DNA of 64,000 nucleotides from Pyropia yezoensis (taxonomy: Eukaryota; Rhodophyta; Bangiophyceae; Bangiales; Bangiaceae): contig CM020618.1 in the NCBI GenBank assembly GCA_009829735.1, positions 19,329,346 to 19,393,345 of the forward strand. Direction: 5' to 3'. Positions 23,601 to 34,000 of this stretch are shown one piece after another. The translations under genes were made by a program, and so were the position numbers. Below the pieces are notes generated by a model, which was not told the origin of the DNA, searched no databases, and saw nothing but the letters and a program-made list of their open reading frames with translations. Each line of letters starts with the position of its first letter. Position 1 is the first letter of the stretch.

Positions 23601-23777
23601 CTAGCCATTGTCGCCGCGGCCGTCGGCTCGGCGGTGGGCTCGTCGGGTGGGGGGGGCAACGGCTTCGTTGGCGCCGCGGGGGGGGAGGCCGAGGCGGGCG
23701 TGGCCGCGCAGGCCATTGCTGGGTGGGGCGGGGGCGCCGCGCCCGCGACCGCCGCACCGGCGGTGGTGGTTGCGTAG
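17693..23777 (+). CDS. Large REJ/polycystin-like single-pass surface protein
   Basis: About 2000 residues. The ATG at 17693 is chosen because it opens a signal peptide (MRRRRPPLRLVAVAAMVAAA, then a long hydrophobic run). The next 400 or so residues are Ala/Arg/Pro low-complexity, and their coding status is uncertain. From about 19130 the protein looks globular and extracellular, with many N-glycosylation sequons (NGST, NGTV, NYSV, NVSV, NTTA, NWTV, NTTS, NVTQ, NTSL). A stretch near 21350-21700 resembles the REJ modules of polycystins. A Ser/Thr/Pro linker follows, and two Cys-containing blocks near 23248 (CFWFNTSL) and 23440-23485 recall a GPS site. A single membrane helix (about 23557-23640) is followed by a short Gly/Ala tail. 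The frame changes between 22380 and 22540, best explained by a short intron. CAG/GTTTTG at 22386 is a donor candidate, but no acceptor fitted convincingly. The channel domain of true polycystins is absent. Confidence 0.6.
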
Positions 23778-24689
23778 AGGTGCACGCCTTTGGCAAAGGG
23801 TTGGGGGAGGAGGGGTGGTGGCGTCAGGTGGTGGGATGGGGTGGTGGCGTGGCGGGCGGACGGCGGGGGCTGCGAGGCGCACGGGGAAAGCGCTGGTCGG
23901 GTGGGGGGGGGGGGGTGCGCGCGGGGGCACGGGCGGGTGTTTCCTGTGTTGGGGTTTTTTTTTTTTTATGGTAACCAGTGGAGCGCCGCGGGTGCCATGA
24001 GAGTGACGTTTTACTTGTTTGGGCTGCGCATGGTAACAAACAAAGAATAACAAAGAACAAACAGGGAAAGAGAACGAACCAAGTCCTCAAAGGCCCACCA
24101 AGGCCCACCAAGGCCCACCATGAAACGGCAAGATGTGCATACAGAAGCAAAGCAGGTCATGCAGGGAGGATGGTGGGAGAGAAAAAGAGATTGAGAGAGA
24201 GAGAGCGTGAACGCGCAGGCACCAAAAGGGGCCGGCGCGAAACGGCGGACGTGAGGGGCAGCTCTCCGCTGCGTGGCGCGGCGGGGGCGCGTCTATGAGG
24301 GCGGCCGGTGGCGGCCGAGCCCCCCTGCCCGTCACGTCGTGCCCGGGATCTCCGGGGAGCTCCGCCTCGTATCCCACCTGTCCTTACCCGAAGTAGACCG
24401 CCCCAGCGCAGGGGCGGTTACCGGCAAAAGGGAAAGTGCAATGTGACTGCATCTATCCAACTACCACTCCCGCCGCTCCCGACCCCGCCGACCGCGGGCG
24501 GCGGGGAGTGCGGACACCACCCCCACGGGCCCGCGCCTGGTACCTCCGGTCAGCGGTGCGGCGGGGGGACGAACGGCGCTCCGCACGCCAAAGACGCAAA
24601 AGAGAAGCACGACGCCAACCGCGGCCCAAAACCCAACAGCCGCAGCGGGCAAGCCGCGGCGGCCGTCTGGACGCCGGTGCGCACGCGGG
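23778..24689. other. Convergent 3' region
   Basis: Space between two convergent genes. It holds a G-rich stretch (23783-23940), a T13-type run near 23956, three exact copies of AGGCCCACCA (24091-24120), an A/G-rich tract with GA repeats (24170-24210), then GC-rich sequence. It probably contains both 3' untranslated regions. No gene recognised. Confidence 0.5.
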
Positions 24690-26885
24690 TCAGCCCGGCG
24701 GCGCCACGCCGGTCGGGGGTGCGGTTGCCCCCTCCCGCCCACCCCGGCCGCCGCCCCCGCCCCCGCCGCCGCCGCCGCCGCCGCCCCCGCCCCCGGCCCC
24801 GCCCCCGCCCCCGCCCTCCTCCCGCCCCCGCTCTTCCACCCGCGTCGCAGCCGCGGCGGCCGCCGTCGCCGCCCCACCGGCGGGAGCGGGGGAGCGCCGC
24901 GTGGGTGGCGGGTGCTGTGGCAGCGACTGCGACCGCGGTGGCGGTGGGGGCGGCGGCAGCGTCGGCGGCAAGTGCGGCAGCGACCGCGACCGCGGTGGCG
25001 AAGGGGGCGGCGGGGACGGCGGCGGCGACGATGGAGGCGGCGGCCGCGAGCCTGATGACCGCCCACCAGGCGGGGACGCTGGTGGTGGCTGCGGCTCCCC
25101 CGTGTCGACCGCCGACGTGCCGGGTGCCTCCCTCTGCCGCCGCCGCGAAAAGACCGAGACCCCAAATCGACAGTGTGAGCATGCCCCCAGGTCCCCATCG
25201 GACTGGCCCTCGGGGGCTGCGTCGAGCAGTAACCCGAGCAATTCCCGCACCTGGGCCGCGGCGGTGTCGCGCACCGCGAGCCGCATGCTCCGGGCGACCG
25301 CACGAGCATCTGTCCACACCGGCGCGGTGCTGGCGGCGAAGGTTTGGCTCAAGCGGTCGCGGAGGGCCCCCCAGTAGCTGTCCCACCAGGCGGCCTTGTG
25401 GTAACGGTCGGTGATGTAGGTCCGCCACGGTTCCAGGTCCCGCGATTCTCCAAGCAGCGAGCGCGCTACAATGAAAAAAATCGTCAGGACAGCTTCGGTC
25501 GAATCAAAGGGGAGTGCCAAGATCGCCGCGTTGGGCAGCTCGCCGCGGACTGGCGTCGCCTTGCAGTCAACAGTCGCCGCTTCCCGCACAGTAATCAACC
25601 ATGACCCATAAAGAGCGATGGTGAACTCGTCTTGGAACCACTCGGCCACGTTGACGCCATCGTGACCGCAGGTGCTCGACTCCACAAACAGCTCCACGGC
25701 GGCTCGGGAGGCCATCACGCACCGATCGCAAACAGCCCTATCCTTCAGCTCCTTCACGCGCTTCTTTGACAGCGTCCCGCCCGGTAGCACACCGTCCATC
25801 GCGTCCAACAGCACTGTCTCCTCAGAGGGTTTCAGCTGCATTGGCTGGCGACCGAGCACAGTCATCTCGTCCATCTGCTCCTCTGCGTCGGCCCGCCCGG
25901 CACCGCCCGTACCGCCGGACGGGGGGTACACAAACGGGCTGAGCATCTCCGTCTCCTCGTCAGAGGCGGAATCGCTCGAGCAAAGGAAGCGTCGGCAGCG
26001 GTTCCAGCGTGCGGCCCACCCCTTCCGCCGCATCACGTTGGAACGGCGGCTCAAAATCCGCAAGAGGGGGTCCCAGACATTCAAACGTTTTGCCCGGTTA
26101 ATGGCATCGACGATGTGAGCCTTCACACGCTCCCCGAACGTGCTGTGGTCGTCCACCGTCATAAAACTCCCCCACTTCGCCTGCAACCTGATCCTTTCGA
26201 GGACCAGTTCCTTGTTCTCTACTCCGTCTGGCACCACCCACCCGGGCACAACCAGCAAACCGGTCATGGACCAGCGGAAAACTGCGGTCGGCCTCAACTC
26301 GAGTATCCCAACGGCCAGGTACTCGCGCATGATCGCCGTCAGCCGGTTGCGGCACCCCCTCGAGCGCATCATTGCCATCACCCGCCTGGACGCCTTTAGC
26401 GTCCGAAACACCTTGTCCGCCACCGGCGCCCACGGCGCGAGCATCAGCGCGAGCAGCCAAATTAAGTCGAGTCCACCCCAGTCAGCCAGCAGCTGCTGCA
26501 CCACGACCGCGGCCATCAACCCACCATACCCCAACAGCGTCAAGGCCGCCCAGCGCCACTGGGTGTACACCTCGAGCTCGGACACGTCGTTGGCGTCTTG
26601 GTCGCCCGTCGGGTCGGGGATGAACTGGTAGGCGGCGACGAAGAGGGCAACGATGAAGGCGGTGGAGTTGTACGCGTCAGTGCCCAGGATGGACCGCCCG
26701 GCCTCGTGTTGCAACGCCTCGACGGCTCCGCTCAAGGTCGTCACGTTGGCCCGGAGGGCGGCCACCTCCGCCGCTAGCGCCGTGGCGTTGGCGTTCAGCA
26801 AGCGGACCGCCGTCACGTTGGGCCCCAACAGCGCCGCAACCTCCCCAGCCAGCTGCATCACGTCGGTGGGTGCCGCGGACGTCAT
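24690..26885 (-). CDS. Multi-pass membrane protein of unknown function
   Basis: The frame gives 731 residues from the ATG at 26885; it stays open a further 14 codons upstream, but without an ATG. Residues 10-64 form hydrophobic heptads interrupted by N-glycosylation sequons (NVTA, NATA, NVTT), likely a coiled coil outside the cytosol. Membrane helices are likely at about 75-90, 112-132 and 139-157, with a weaker hydrophobic stretch near 195. The rest is mostly soluble and probably cytosolic: basic and acidic helices, a CDRC motif near residue 410 and a CSHC motif near 600. The last 120 residues are Pro/Arg/Ser and Gly homopolymer-like. No known family was recognised. The variety of residues over 600 codons, unlike neighbouring random frames, supports a real gene. 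Confidence 0.72.
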   Translation of the reverse strand: MTSAAPTDVMQLAGEVAALLGPNVTAVRLLNANATALAAEVAALRANVTTLSGAVEALQHEAGRSILGTDAYNSTAFIVALFVAAYQFIPDPTGDQDANDVSELEVYTQWRWAALTLLGYGGLMAAVVVQQLLADWGGLDLIWLLALMLAPWAPVADKVFRTLKASRRVMAMMRSRGCRNRLTAIMREYLAVGILELRPTAVFRWSMTGLLVVPGWVVPDGVENKELVLERIRLQAKWGSFMTVDDHSTFGERVKAHIVDAINRAKRLNVWDPLLRILSRRSNVMRRKGWAARWNRCRRFLCSSDSASDEETEMLSPFVYPPSGGTGGAGRADAEEQMDEMTVLGRQPMQLKPSEETVLLDAMDGVLPGGTLSKKRVKELKDRAVCDRCVMASRAAVELFVESSTCGHDGVNVAEWFQDEFTIALYGSWLITVREAATVDCKATPVRGELPNAAILALPFDSTEAVLTIFFIVARSLLGESRDLEPWRTYITDRYHKAAWWDSYWGALRDRLSQTFAASTAPVWTDARAVARSMRLAVRDTAAAQVRELLGLLLDAAPEGQSDGDLGACSHCRFGVSVFSRRRQREAPGTSAVDTGEPQPPPASPPGGRSSGSRPPPPSSPPPSPPPPSPPRSRSLPHLPPTLPPPPPPPRSQSLPQHPPPTRRSPAPAGGAATAAAAAATRVEERGREEGGGGGGAGGGGGGGGGGGGGGGGRGGREGATAPPTGVAPPG

Positions 26886-28509
26886 GGGGCCGTTGGTCCC
26901 CCCCCCCCCCCGCAGGGGCACAGCCACGTCGGGCAGTCCACACGCAAACGGGCTGGGGGGGGGGGTCGCCGCCGCGTCGGGACGGGGTGTTCAAACCGTT
27001 GGGTAATCACAGCGGAGGGGCTCGGGGGGGACGGCAGCAGACGGTCGCGGGGCAGGACTGTGGGACTAGGCCGGGGGAGGGGGGGGGGCAGTTGTGCCCT
27101 GGCAGCACGACGCCGTGGGCAGCGCCGGCGGCTCGACGTCTGCAGCGGCGCCACGCGACGGGGCTCTTTTCGGTCCATCGCCACCATGCGGCGGATCCAG
27201 CGCACCCGCACGCCCACGCACCCCACCGGTGGGTGCGTGGGTACCACCCAGGTGGGGGGCGGGTGTGTATGTGCTGGCGGCGGGGGCACCCGCCGCATGG
27301 GGCGGAGCGTGCTTTCCTATTGATATGTATCTATAGTACTGTATCCCCCGCCGCGGGCGCCGTCGGCTGGTGCACCCGAGCGGGTGGTTGCTCGTGTAGG
27401 TACAAATGTACATACAGTACACATGATAACTGACCGCTGTGCGCTGGCGAGAGGACCGTCTGTGGACCCGATGGGGAAGGGGCTGTGGCTGGCCTAAACA
27501 GTATGTACAGCCGCGTCCAGGGGTGACTGGCCGGGGGGCGGACCAGAGGGTGGATCACGAGCGGGGGCACGCGGCAGCGGCGGCGGCCGTCCAGCGGGCG
27601 ACACGCCGGGTCCCCCCCGCCCCCGCCACTTTCCCTTTCTGTGTCTCGTGTTTTTCCACTCCTGCCGCCGGCTTTCCGCCGGCACGACCCACCGGCGGAC
27701 CGCGCCGCGCCCGCCCTCCCACCGCGGCCCCCCCCTCCCACCGCGGCGCCGCACGCCGGCGGGCACACACCCCACAGCCGGCACGAGGTGGCCACGGCAC
27801 GCCTCAATCCGCCCCCCCCCCTCCCCGCCCGTCTATGGATACCCGTTCCTTCCCGCCCCAGCCGCTGCTGCGCCGGCGGGCCGCCCAGCCGGCCGGCCGG
27901 CCGGCCACCCGCCCGCCGCGCCCGCCGCGCCCGCCCCCACCCGCCACCGCCACCGCGGCGAGCAGTGGCGGCCGCGGCGGGCCTCGAGGGCCTGACCAGC
28001 CAATGGCAGCTCAAAATGGGTAGGCGTGTCGAGAACTTGCTGGTTCAGATGTCCTAAGTAACTGTTCAGAACGCGACCCGGCCACTGTCCGCTGTGTCCG
28101 CTCTGGTTGCCCGTTGTCTCCGACATCACCCTGTCGTCCTCCGCTTGTTCTGTCTCCGCGTGCGGTCGACGTTGCGGCCGCCGCCATTGTGCGCGTGTGC
28201 CTCACGGCGGGCGAGCCTCGCCGCGCGCCGACCAAGTCCGAGACAAGCGCGGCGGCGACGTGGACGTGCCCGGCGGGAAGTGCCCTCGCCCCTGCCTGCG
28301 AGCAGCAGCCTGGTCGTACTGCGTGGGTCAACCGCGGCGACCGCTGTCCTGCCTGCCCACCATCTGCCACGCCCTCCCGGCTCCCGAAGCGCCCGCGTCG
28401 GGAGCTCGAGAAGGCCCATCCAGGCGGCAGCCGAGACGGGGCCGACACCAGCCTCAGCGAGCAGTACGCGGCGCGGGTGTTTATTTTCTCGTCCTCTCTC
28501 GGCACGGCA
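26886..28509. promoter_or_regulatory. Divergent promoter region
   Basis: 1.6 kb separating two divergently transcribed genes. An AT-richer core (27300-27430) holds GTACTGTA at 27336-27343 and TACAGTAC at 27413-27420, a motif that recurs in other gene-poor parts of the window. A CCAAT box lies at 28000-28004, about 510 bp before the F-box gene start. Which element drives which gene cannot be told from sequence. Confidence 0.4.
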
Positions 28510-30045
28510 ATGGACGCCCCGCCGCTGGCGCTGCCCGACGACATTTGGGACGCGGTGGCGGGCCACCTTCCCGCACAAGACCTTCTCTCCCTGTCGCGCT
28601 GCGGCCGCGTCGTCCGGCGAGCGTGCCTCGCGGCCGTCCACGCGGCGGTCGTCGTCGTGGCCCGGGGCGCTGACGGCGCCCGCGTGCGGGTCTTCCTCAA
28701 CCCGCGGTCGCCACCGCCGCGGCCAGTTAACAACTTTGACGTGCCCTTCTTGGTCCACCCGCCATCCCCCACGTCGGTGACGGCGGGCGGGACGCTACCT
28801 GCGAGCCAAGCGGTCGCCACATCGCTTCTTTTCTTTCTGCGCACGACGCGTGTGCGGCGGATGGGTCTGTGCGGCGGCCGCGACGAGCAGGGGGGGCGTT
28901 TTCAAGGCGCGACGGCGACTCCTTTTTGGAGCACGCTCCTTGGAGGTCTGACCGAGCTGTCGCTGCGAGAGTTGACCCTCGACGGTGTGGCGGCAGGCGC
29001 CGCTACGCCGGCCGCCCGTCTTTCGCTTCGCCTGGAGGCCCTGTCCGTCACGGGCCTGGCGGTGAACCAGCCAGTGCAAGCGCTGCCTATCATCCACGCG
29101 ATGCTCTCCAACCAGACCTGCTCCCTCCGCTCGCTTCGAATCCATTTTGTGCCAGAGGTGTGGATAGGGCTTGACCCTGCGGCGCACGCGGCCATGGCAT
29201 CTTACGTGCAGCTCCCATTACCAGAGCTGCGGCACCTCGCACTGTGTGGGGCGCTGGGAAGGGAAGCGGCCCGAGCCATTGCGGGCCTGTCGGGGCTCAC
29301 GTCCCTGGAGCTGCTGTGTTCCGATCGCGCGGGTGCGGTCGCGGAATTGGCGCTGCCGGCTCTGCCGGCGCTGCGGCACCTAGACCTCGCAGACGCAAGC
29401 GTACCGGACGGCCTTTGTGAGGAGGCCCTCGTCCGTGGCCGTGTATTGCAGACCTTGGCGCCGTCACGGGCACCTGCAGATGGGGAGAGGCTCGTGCGAA
29501 TGACCGGGCTGGGCCCAGCCCTTCCCGTCAACGCAAACATCTTCATGGCTGAGGAGCATTGCGACATTCGCCCGCTGTGCCACCACCAGCGGCGGGATTC
29601 CCTGCGGACCCTGTCCGTTTGCCTCAGCGTGGAGGTGGGCTCGATACTTGCAGCGGCAGCGCGTAGTCTCCCCGGGCTACGAGAGCTATCACTGTACCTT
29701 GGCGACCCGTCGAGCGAGTTTTGCCGCTGGCCGTCGGAACTTTGTCTGGAGCGCCTGTCCCTCCAGGCGTGGGAGCAGATCTCCACAATCACGCTTCTGC
29801 GCATGGTCGCCGAGCTGGGGCGGTCTCATTGGATGCGTCGGCACCTGCGGCGTCTCGACGTCACGGCGGATGCGCCGCTCCCGCTGGCGCCCTTTACCTC
29901 GCTGCGGTCGTTGGGGGGCTTGCGCCGGCTGGACATCGTCTTCCGATCCGCCGCGGCCGTCGCGGCGGACGACCGACAGCAGTGGGAGGCGGCTGTCCGC
30001 TCCACCGTCTGTGGCTCCATTCAGGTCCAGTGGCTGAACTTTTGA
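28510..30045 (+). CDS. F-box protein with leucine-rich repeats
   Basis: 511 residues from the ATG at 28510 (context CGGCAATGG), without introns. Residues 6-50 match an F-box (ALPDDIWDAVAGHLPAQDLL), the segment that binds SKP1 in SCF ubiquitin ligases. The rest carries irregular leucine-rich repeats, for example LTELSLRELTLDGV, LPELRHLALCGAL, LPALRHLDLADASV, LPGLRELSLYLGD and LRRLDVTAD, which in this family form the substrate-binding solenoid. By analogy it would choose proteins for ubiquitination in cytosol or nucleus; the target is unknown. The stop at 30043-30045 lies almost against the end of CobT similarity on the other strand. The frame is open upstream of the ATG, but that part is low-complexity and unlikely to be translated. 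Confidence 0.82.
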   Translation: MDAPPLALPDDIWDAVAGHLPAQDLLSLSRCGRVVRRACLAAVHAAVVVVARGADGARVRVFLNPRSPPPRPVNNFDVPFLVHPPSPTSVTAGGTLPASQAVATSLLFFLRTTRVRRMGLCGGRDEQGGRFQGATATPFWSTLLGGLTELSLRELTLDGVAAGAATPAARLSLRLEALSVTGLAVNQPVQALPIIHAMLSNQTCSLRSLRIHFVPEVWIGLDPAAHAAMASYVQLPLPELRHLALCGALGREAARAIAGLSGLTSLELLCSDRAGAVAELALPALPALRHLDLADASVPDGLCEEALVRGRVLQTLAPSRAPADGERLVRMTGLGPALPVNANIFMAEEHCDIRPLCHHQRRDSLRTLSVCLSVEVGSILAAAARSLPGLRELSLYLGDPSSEFCRWPSELCLERLSLQAWEQISTITLLRMVAELGRSHWMRRHLRRLDVTADAPLPLAPFTSLRSLGGLRRLDIVFRSAAAVAADDRQQWEAAVRSTVCGSIQVQWLNF

Positions 30046-30048
30046 GCG

Positions 30049-30597
30049 CATCCAGGCCGGCGGTGACGGCGGCGACCGTGGCCACCAGCCCCGCATCGTC
30101 GACGCGGCCAACGGCGGCCGCCAGGGGGGTGGCGGTGAGCGCCGCCAGCACCGCCGCCGCAGAGGTGGCGCTGCCAATGCCCACCTCCCCCAGCGCCACC
30201 ACCGAGGACCCGTGCGTGACGACGAGGCGCGCCACCACGCCCACCGCCTCGGCGGCGGCACAGGTGGTGGCACTCATGGCGGGGCGGGCGGTAAAGTCGG
30301 CGGTGCCGCCAGACAGCGCGGCGTCGATGAGCTCCAGGCCCGGCGGCCGGGCGCGGCGGCGGGCAGTCCCCGCCGGGGGGCGCGCCCCCCCCTCGGCCGC
30401 AACTGGCGGTGGCGGCGGCGGCCACGCGACGCCCATGTCCACCACCCCCAGCCGCTCACGGGGCACCCCCACGGACCGGCCAATGACCGGGGCGCCCCCC
30501 CCCCCCCCCCCACCGCCACCGCCGCCACCACCACCGCCGCTGTTACGGCGGCCGGGAAGGCCGACACGGCCGGCCGCGCGGCGGCAACGCCGTGGTC
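30049..30597 (-). pseudogene. cobT-like: CobT-like phosphoribosyltransferase, partial
   Basis: On the minus strand the translation shows consecutive CobT hallmarks: ADHGVAA and VSAFPAAVTA (about 30600-30550), then in another frame RLGVVDMGVA, SGGTADFTARPAMSATT and ALGEVGIGSATSAAAVLAAL (down to about 30130). CobT (nicotinate mononucleotide:dimethylbenzimidazole phosphoribosyltransferase) activates the lower ligand of cobalamin. The frame changes at a C14 run (30498-30511, poly-Gly coding), so either the run length is misread or the gene is broken. A good acceptor (CTCCCCTGCGCAG) precedes 30596, so an upstream exon is possible, but no amino-terminal CobT sequence was found. About 100 carboxy-terminal residues, including the region of the catalytic Glu (Glu317 in the Salmonella enzyme), are missing because the F-box gene begins there on the other strand. 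It is probably a fragment. Confidence 0.6.
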
Positions 30598-30650
30598 TGC
30601 GCAGGGGAGTGGGAAGCGAGGCTTGTCCCCCCCGTCTCTCCTCCACTGCC

Positions 30651-31069
30651 CATATACCCAGAGGATCCCCCAAGACCGGGGGGGAGCGTCGTCCCTCGCA
30701 CGCGCGCGCTGCGCGCGCCTCTCGTTGGCGCCCCCCCCAAAGGCGCCCGTTCCCGCTAACCCCCGATAGCACCGTTCCCCGTCCCTCCTCACTCGCGCCC
30801 TCGTGGCCGCCCGTGGTGGCCGTACCTCCCTTGGTGAGCGGTCGCGATCACGTGGCGGCAGGGCACTTGATTGCACGGGAACGGGCGCGTTGCCAGCGTG
30901 GCCCGCGCCCGAGGCACCGCGCCTCATTCACAAAAGGAGAAAAAAAGGAATCGCCCCCCGACCGTCGAGGCAAACGGGCAGAAACAGAACACCTGCCATC
31001 GCCCCCCTCCCCTCGGTCATCAACCCCCGCACCGCACCCCCCTTCCCCTCCCTTCTCCCGCCCCCGCCC
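30651..31069. other. Spacer between CobT fragment and ATR
   Basis: About 420 bp. It holds CG-repeat-like sequence (30705-30720), an A-rich stretch (30936-30952) and pyrimidine-rich DNA next to the ATR stop. It probably contains the ATR 3' untranslated region. No gene seen. Confidence 0.4.
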
Positions 31070-34000
31070 CTACAAGAACCCCATCCACCAAATGTACATG
31101 GCCGCCAGCTTATCCGGCGACGCCGCCTCGTTGATCAGCCGCCGCACCTGGCCGTCGGCCGACAGCGGGAGCCCCCCGCCCTCCACGCCGAGCAGCTTGA
31201 GGTCAATCGCCTTAAGCGACCGCACCGCATGCGCTTGCTGCGCCCGCCGCGCTGCGGCGGCGCGCTCGGCGAGCGAGTCGCCGGGCGCGGAGGCGGCCGC
31301 GGCGCCGCGGCTGGGCGTCCATTCGACCAGCGGGTCGTGCAAAAACGTCTCGAGCACCGACATGAGCGCCTCCCGGTTGCCCCGCAGCACCCGCAGGACC
31401 GTCTCAGCCGCCACCCGGAAGGGGCCCTCAACGCCGAGCACGCCCATGCCGTCGACAACGTTGGGGGTCAGCCGAAAGGGCACCACCTCGGGGATTCTGA
31501 GGGTGAGTCCCCGCTCAAAGAGGCACGCAAAGTCCACGTGCACGCACTCCCCGCTGGTCGTGTCAAGGAGGATGTTTTCGCCGTGCCGGTCGCCGAGGCC
31601 CACTACGTAGCCCGTCATGGACCACACCGCCGCGGAGCGCGTCCAGCGGGTGCGCGCCGCGTGCCACGCAGACGGCTCGAGGAAGCGGCGGAGGAAAAAG
31701 CGGTGAAGGATGGGGGGGAGGCGGGGGAGCGCCCACTCTTCGAAAAACTGGCGGGTGGGGAGCTTCCGCTTCTCGTACGACTCGTAGGCGGCCTTGAGCT
31801 CCACGCTCGACGTGCTGTACCCCGCGTCCACATGCTCACGGTTGACGACTGTTCGAAGCGTCTCGACGTCCTCCACCCACTCGAGCAGCCCACATTCGTC
31901 AGTCAGGGGCAAGACGGCATAGGTGCGAAGGCGCAGGCGCCGCTGGGCCGCGGGAGCGTCGAGCCGAAGCAGCCGGTTGACCACACCGTTGAACTCCATC
32001 AGCCGCGCGTCCTTACGCATGTCCCCACGGTCCTCACGCTTGAACAGGAACCGGTAGAGGCAGCCGTCCGACCCCCAAAAGCCCACCCGTTTAGGCTTCA
32101 TCAGCGACGACATGACAAGGACGGATTCCTCCAGGCCCACAAACGTCACGCGCGCGTCACTCGCAAACGGCACGTGCACGGGCGGTGTCGGCTCTACGTC
32201 GACACTGCCGCCCGCATCGATCGCAGTTGCCGCCGCAGCCGCCGCCACTCCCGGCAGGGCCACGGTTAGCGCCGCCTGTGTCGGCACCAGCACGTCAATA
32301 GGGAGGAGCTTAGTCAGCGTCGGCAGCAGGGTGCGGGACGCGTGGGAGCGCGCCCGCCCAGGCTCGGGCGCCGTCTCGCACACGGAAATGAGCTCACGAA
32401 GGAGCTTGCGCCCCGCAGTCAGCGTCAGGACGAGCGCGTCGCGCGCTTCCACGCCAGCAGCGGAAACGGGCCGCCGCGACGGCGGGCGAACCCCGGCTGG
32501 CAGGCGCCCCCCAACCCCAAACGCGCCTAGCACGGTGCTCCCGCCCCCGGCGCACGCCACGCGGACGGAAGAGTTGAGAACCCCGTTGATGGCCTCGCTG
32601 CGCCCCCCTGTGTCGGGTTTAACCGACGGCGGAAGGATGTGCCACAGTGCCTGGTCGGGGTAGGTGGCAAGGACGACGGCAAGGAGCTCCGCCACATTCG
32701 CCCGCACCCCGTCGTGGGGGTGCAGTACCCGGCTGAGGAGCTGCGGGATGGCGGTCATCCACATGTAGCAGGGGAGGGACTGCAGCGCCGCCGCGACAGC
32801 GTCGTGCATGACGGGCTCGATGGCGGGGGCGCGGCACTTGTTGTGACGGGGAAAGGGGGACGCAGCAGACGCGCCACCGCCCCCAGCAGCCGTCGACGAC
32901 GACGACGCGCGGCCACTGCGGCCCGCCGCGCGCCGTGCGGCTGAAGCGGCAGCCGCGGCGGCAGCAGATGCGGCCGCCTCCTCAGGGGATTCTTCGTAAA
33001 ACTGAAACCACAGGGTCAGGATGCGGGGGAGCGCCTGGAAGAGGTGCTGCGAGCCCAACCGCAGCGCCGCCGCGTACGCCTCAATCACCGTCGGGTAGTA
33101 CTCGTAGGGCGACGCGAGCGTACCTGCCTCGAGCGACGGGGCGCGCGCGCCCGCCGCCCGCGAGCGGGCGGCCTCGGGAAGGTAGTCGCCGGGCGTGTAG
33201 ATGCCCGCCTTGGCCGCCTCCCTCAGCAGCGTGTCATAGTAGCGCGCGAGCGTGTAGAGGGGCTCCTCGTCGCCCGGCAGCGACCGCTGGGCGGCCTTGT
33301 AGTGCGCCAGCACAGCCGACGGTGGCAGCGACCGTGACGCCTCTACCCACCGGCCAGCGGTGAGGTGGGCGGTACCGAGCGCGGTGCGGGCGGCGGCCCA
33401 GGCGGCGCGCACCGCCGCGCGGCGAGCCGACCGGGCGGTGCTGAGCTCGTCGGCCGCGGTCTCGACTGCCGCCGACAGCCGGCCAATCTCCGCGTCGAGC
33501 ACCCGAAGGCCGCCGGCCGTGTCGCCCCGTGCGTGTGCCAGCGCCGCCTCCTCCAAAGCCAGCGCCCCCGGCTCGCCGCCCGCGTCGGCCGCCGCAAGCG
33601 CGGCAACGGCGGCCATGCGGAGGGACCCCGCTGCGCGGGCGGCGGCCGCCAGCGCGGCCGCGGCCGCTGCTGCGCCGGGCCTGTCGTCTACCGCCTCGGC
33701 CGCCACACGGCGGGCCGACAGCAGCGGCTCGCGGCAGCGGAGGGAGGGTGCCGTCACATCCAGGCGGGCGCGGAGGGAGCCCAGGCGAGGGAGCGAACGT
33801 ACGTTGTCGGCGGCCGGTAGGGCGTCCTCCACCTCCGCTACCAGGTGGAGCGCCCGCACGTACGGATAGAGGCAGACATAGTGGTTCGCCGCTGCGGAAG
33901 AGGCGGGCCCCATGAGGGCAGCCCGCGCCGCGTCGGCCCAGGAGGCAAGGCCGGGGGCGTCGCGCCGGCGGAGGGCCACAAACATGCGGCCGACGGCGGT

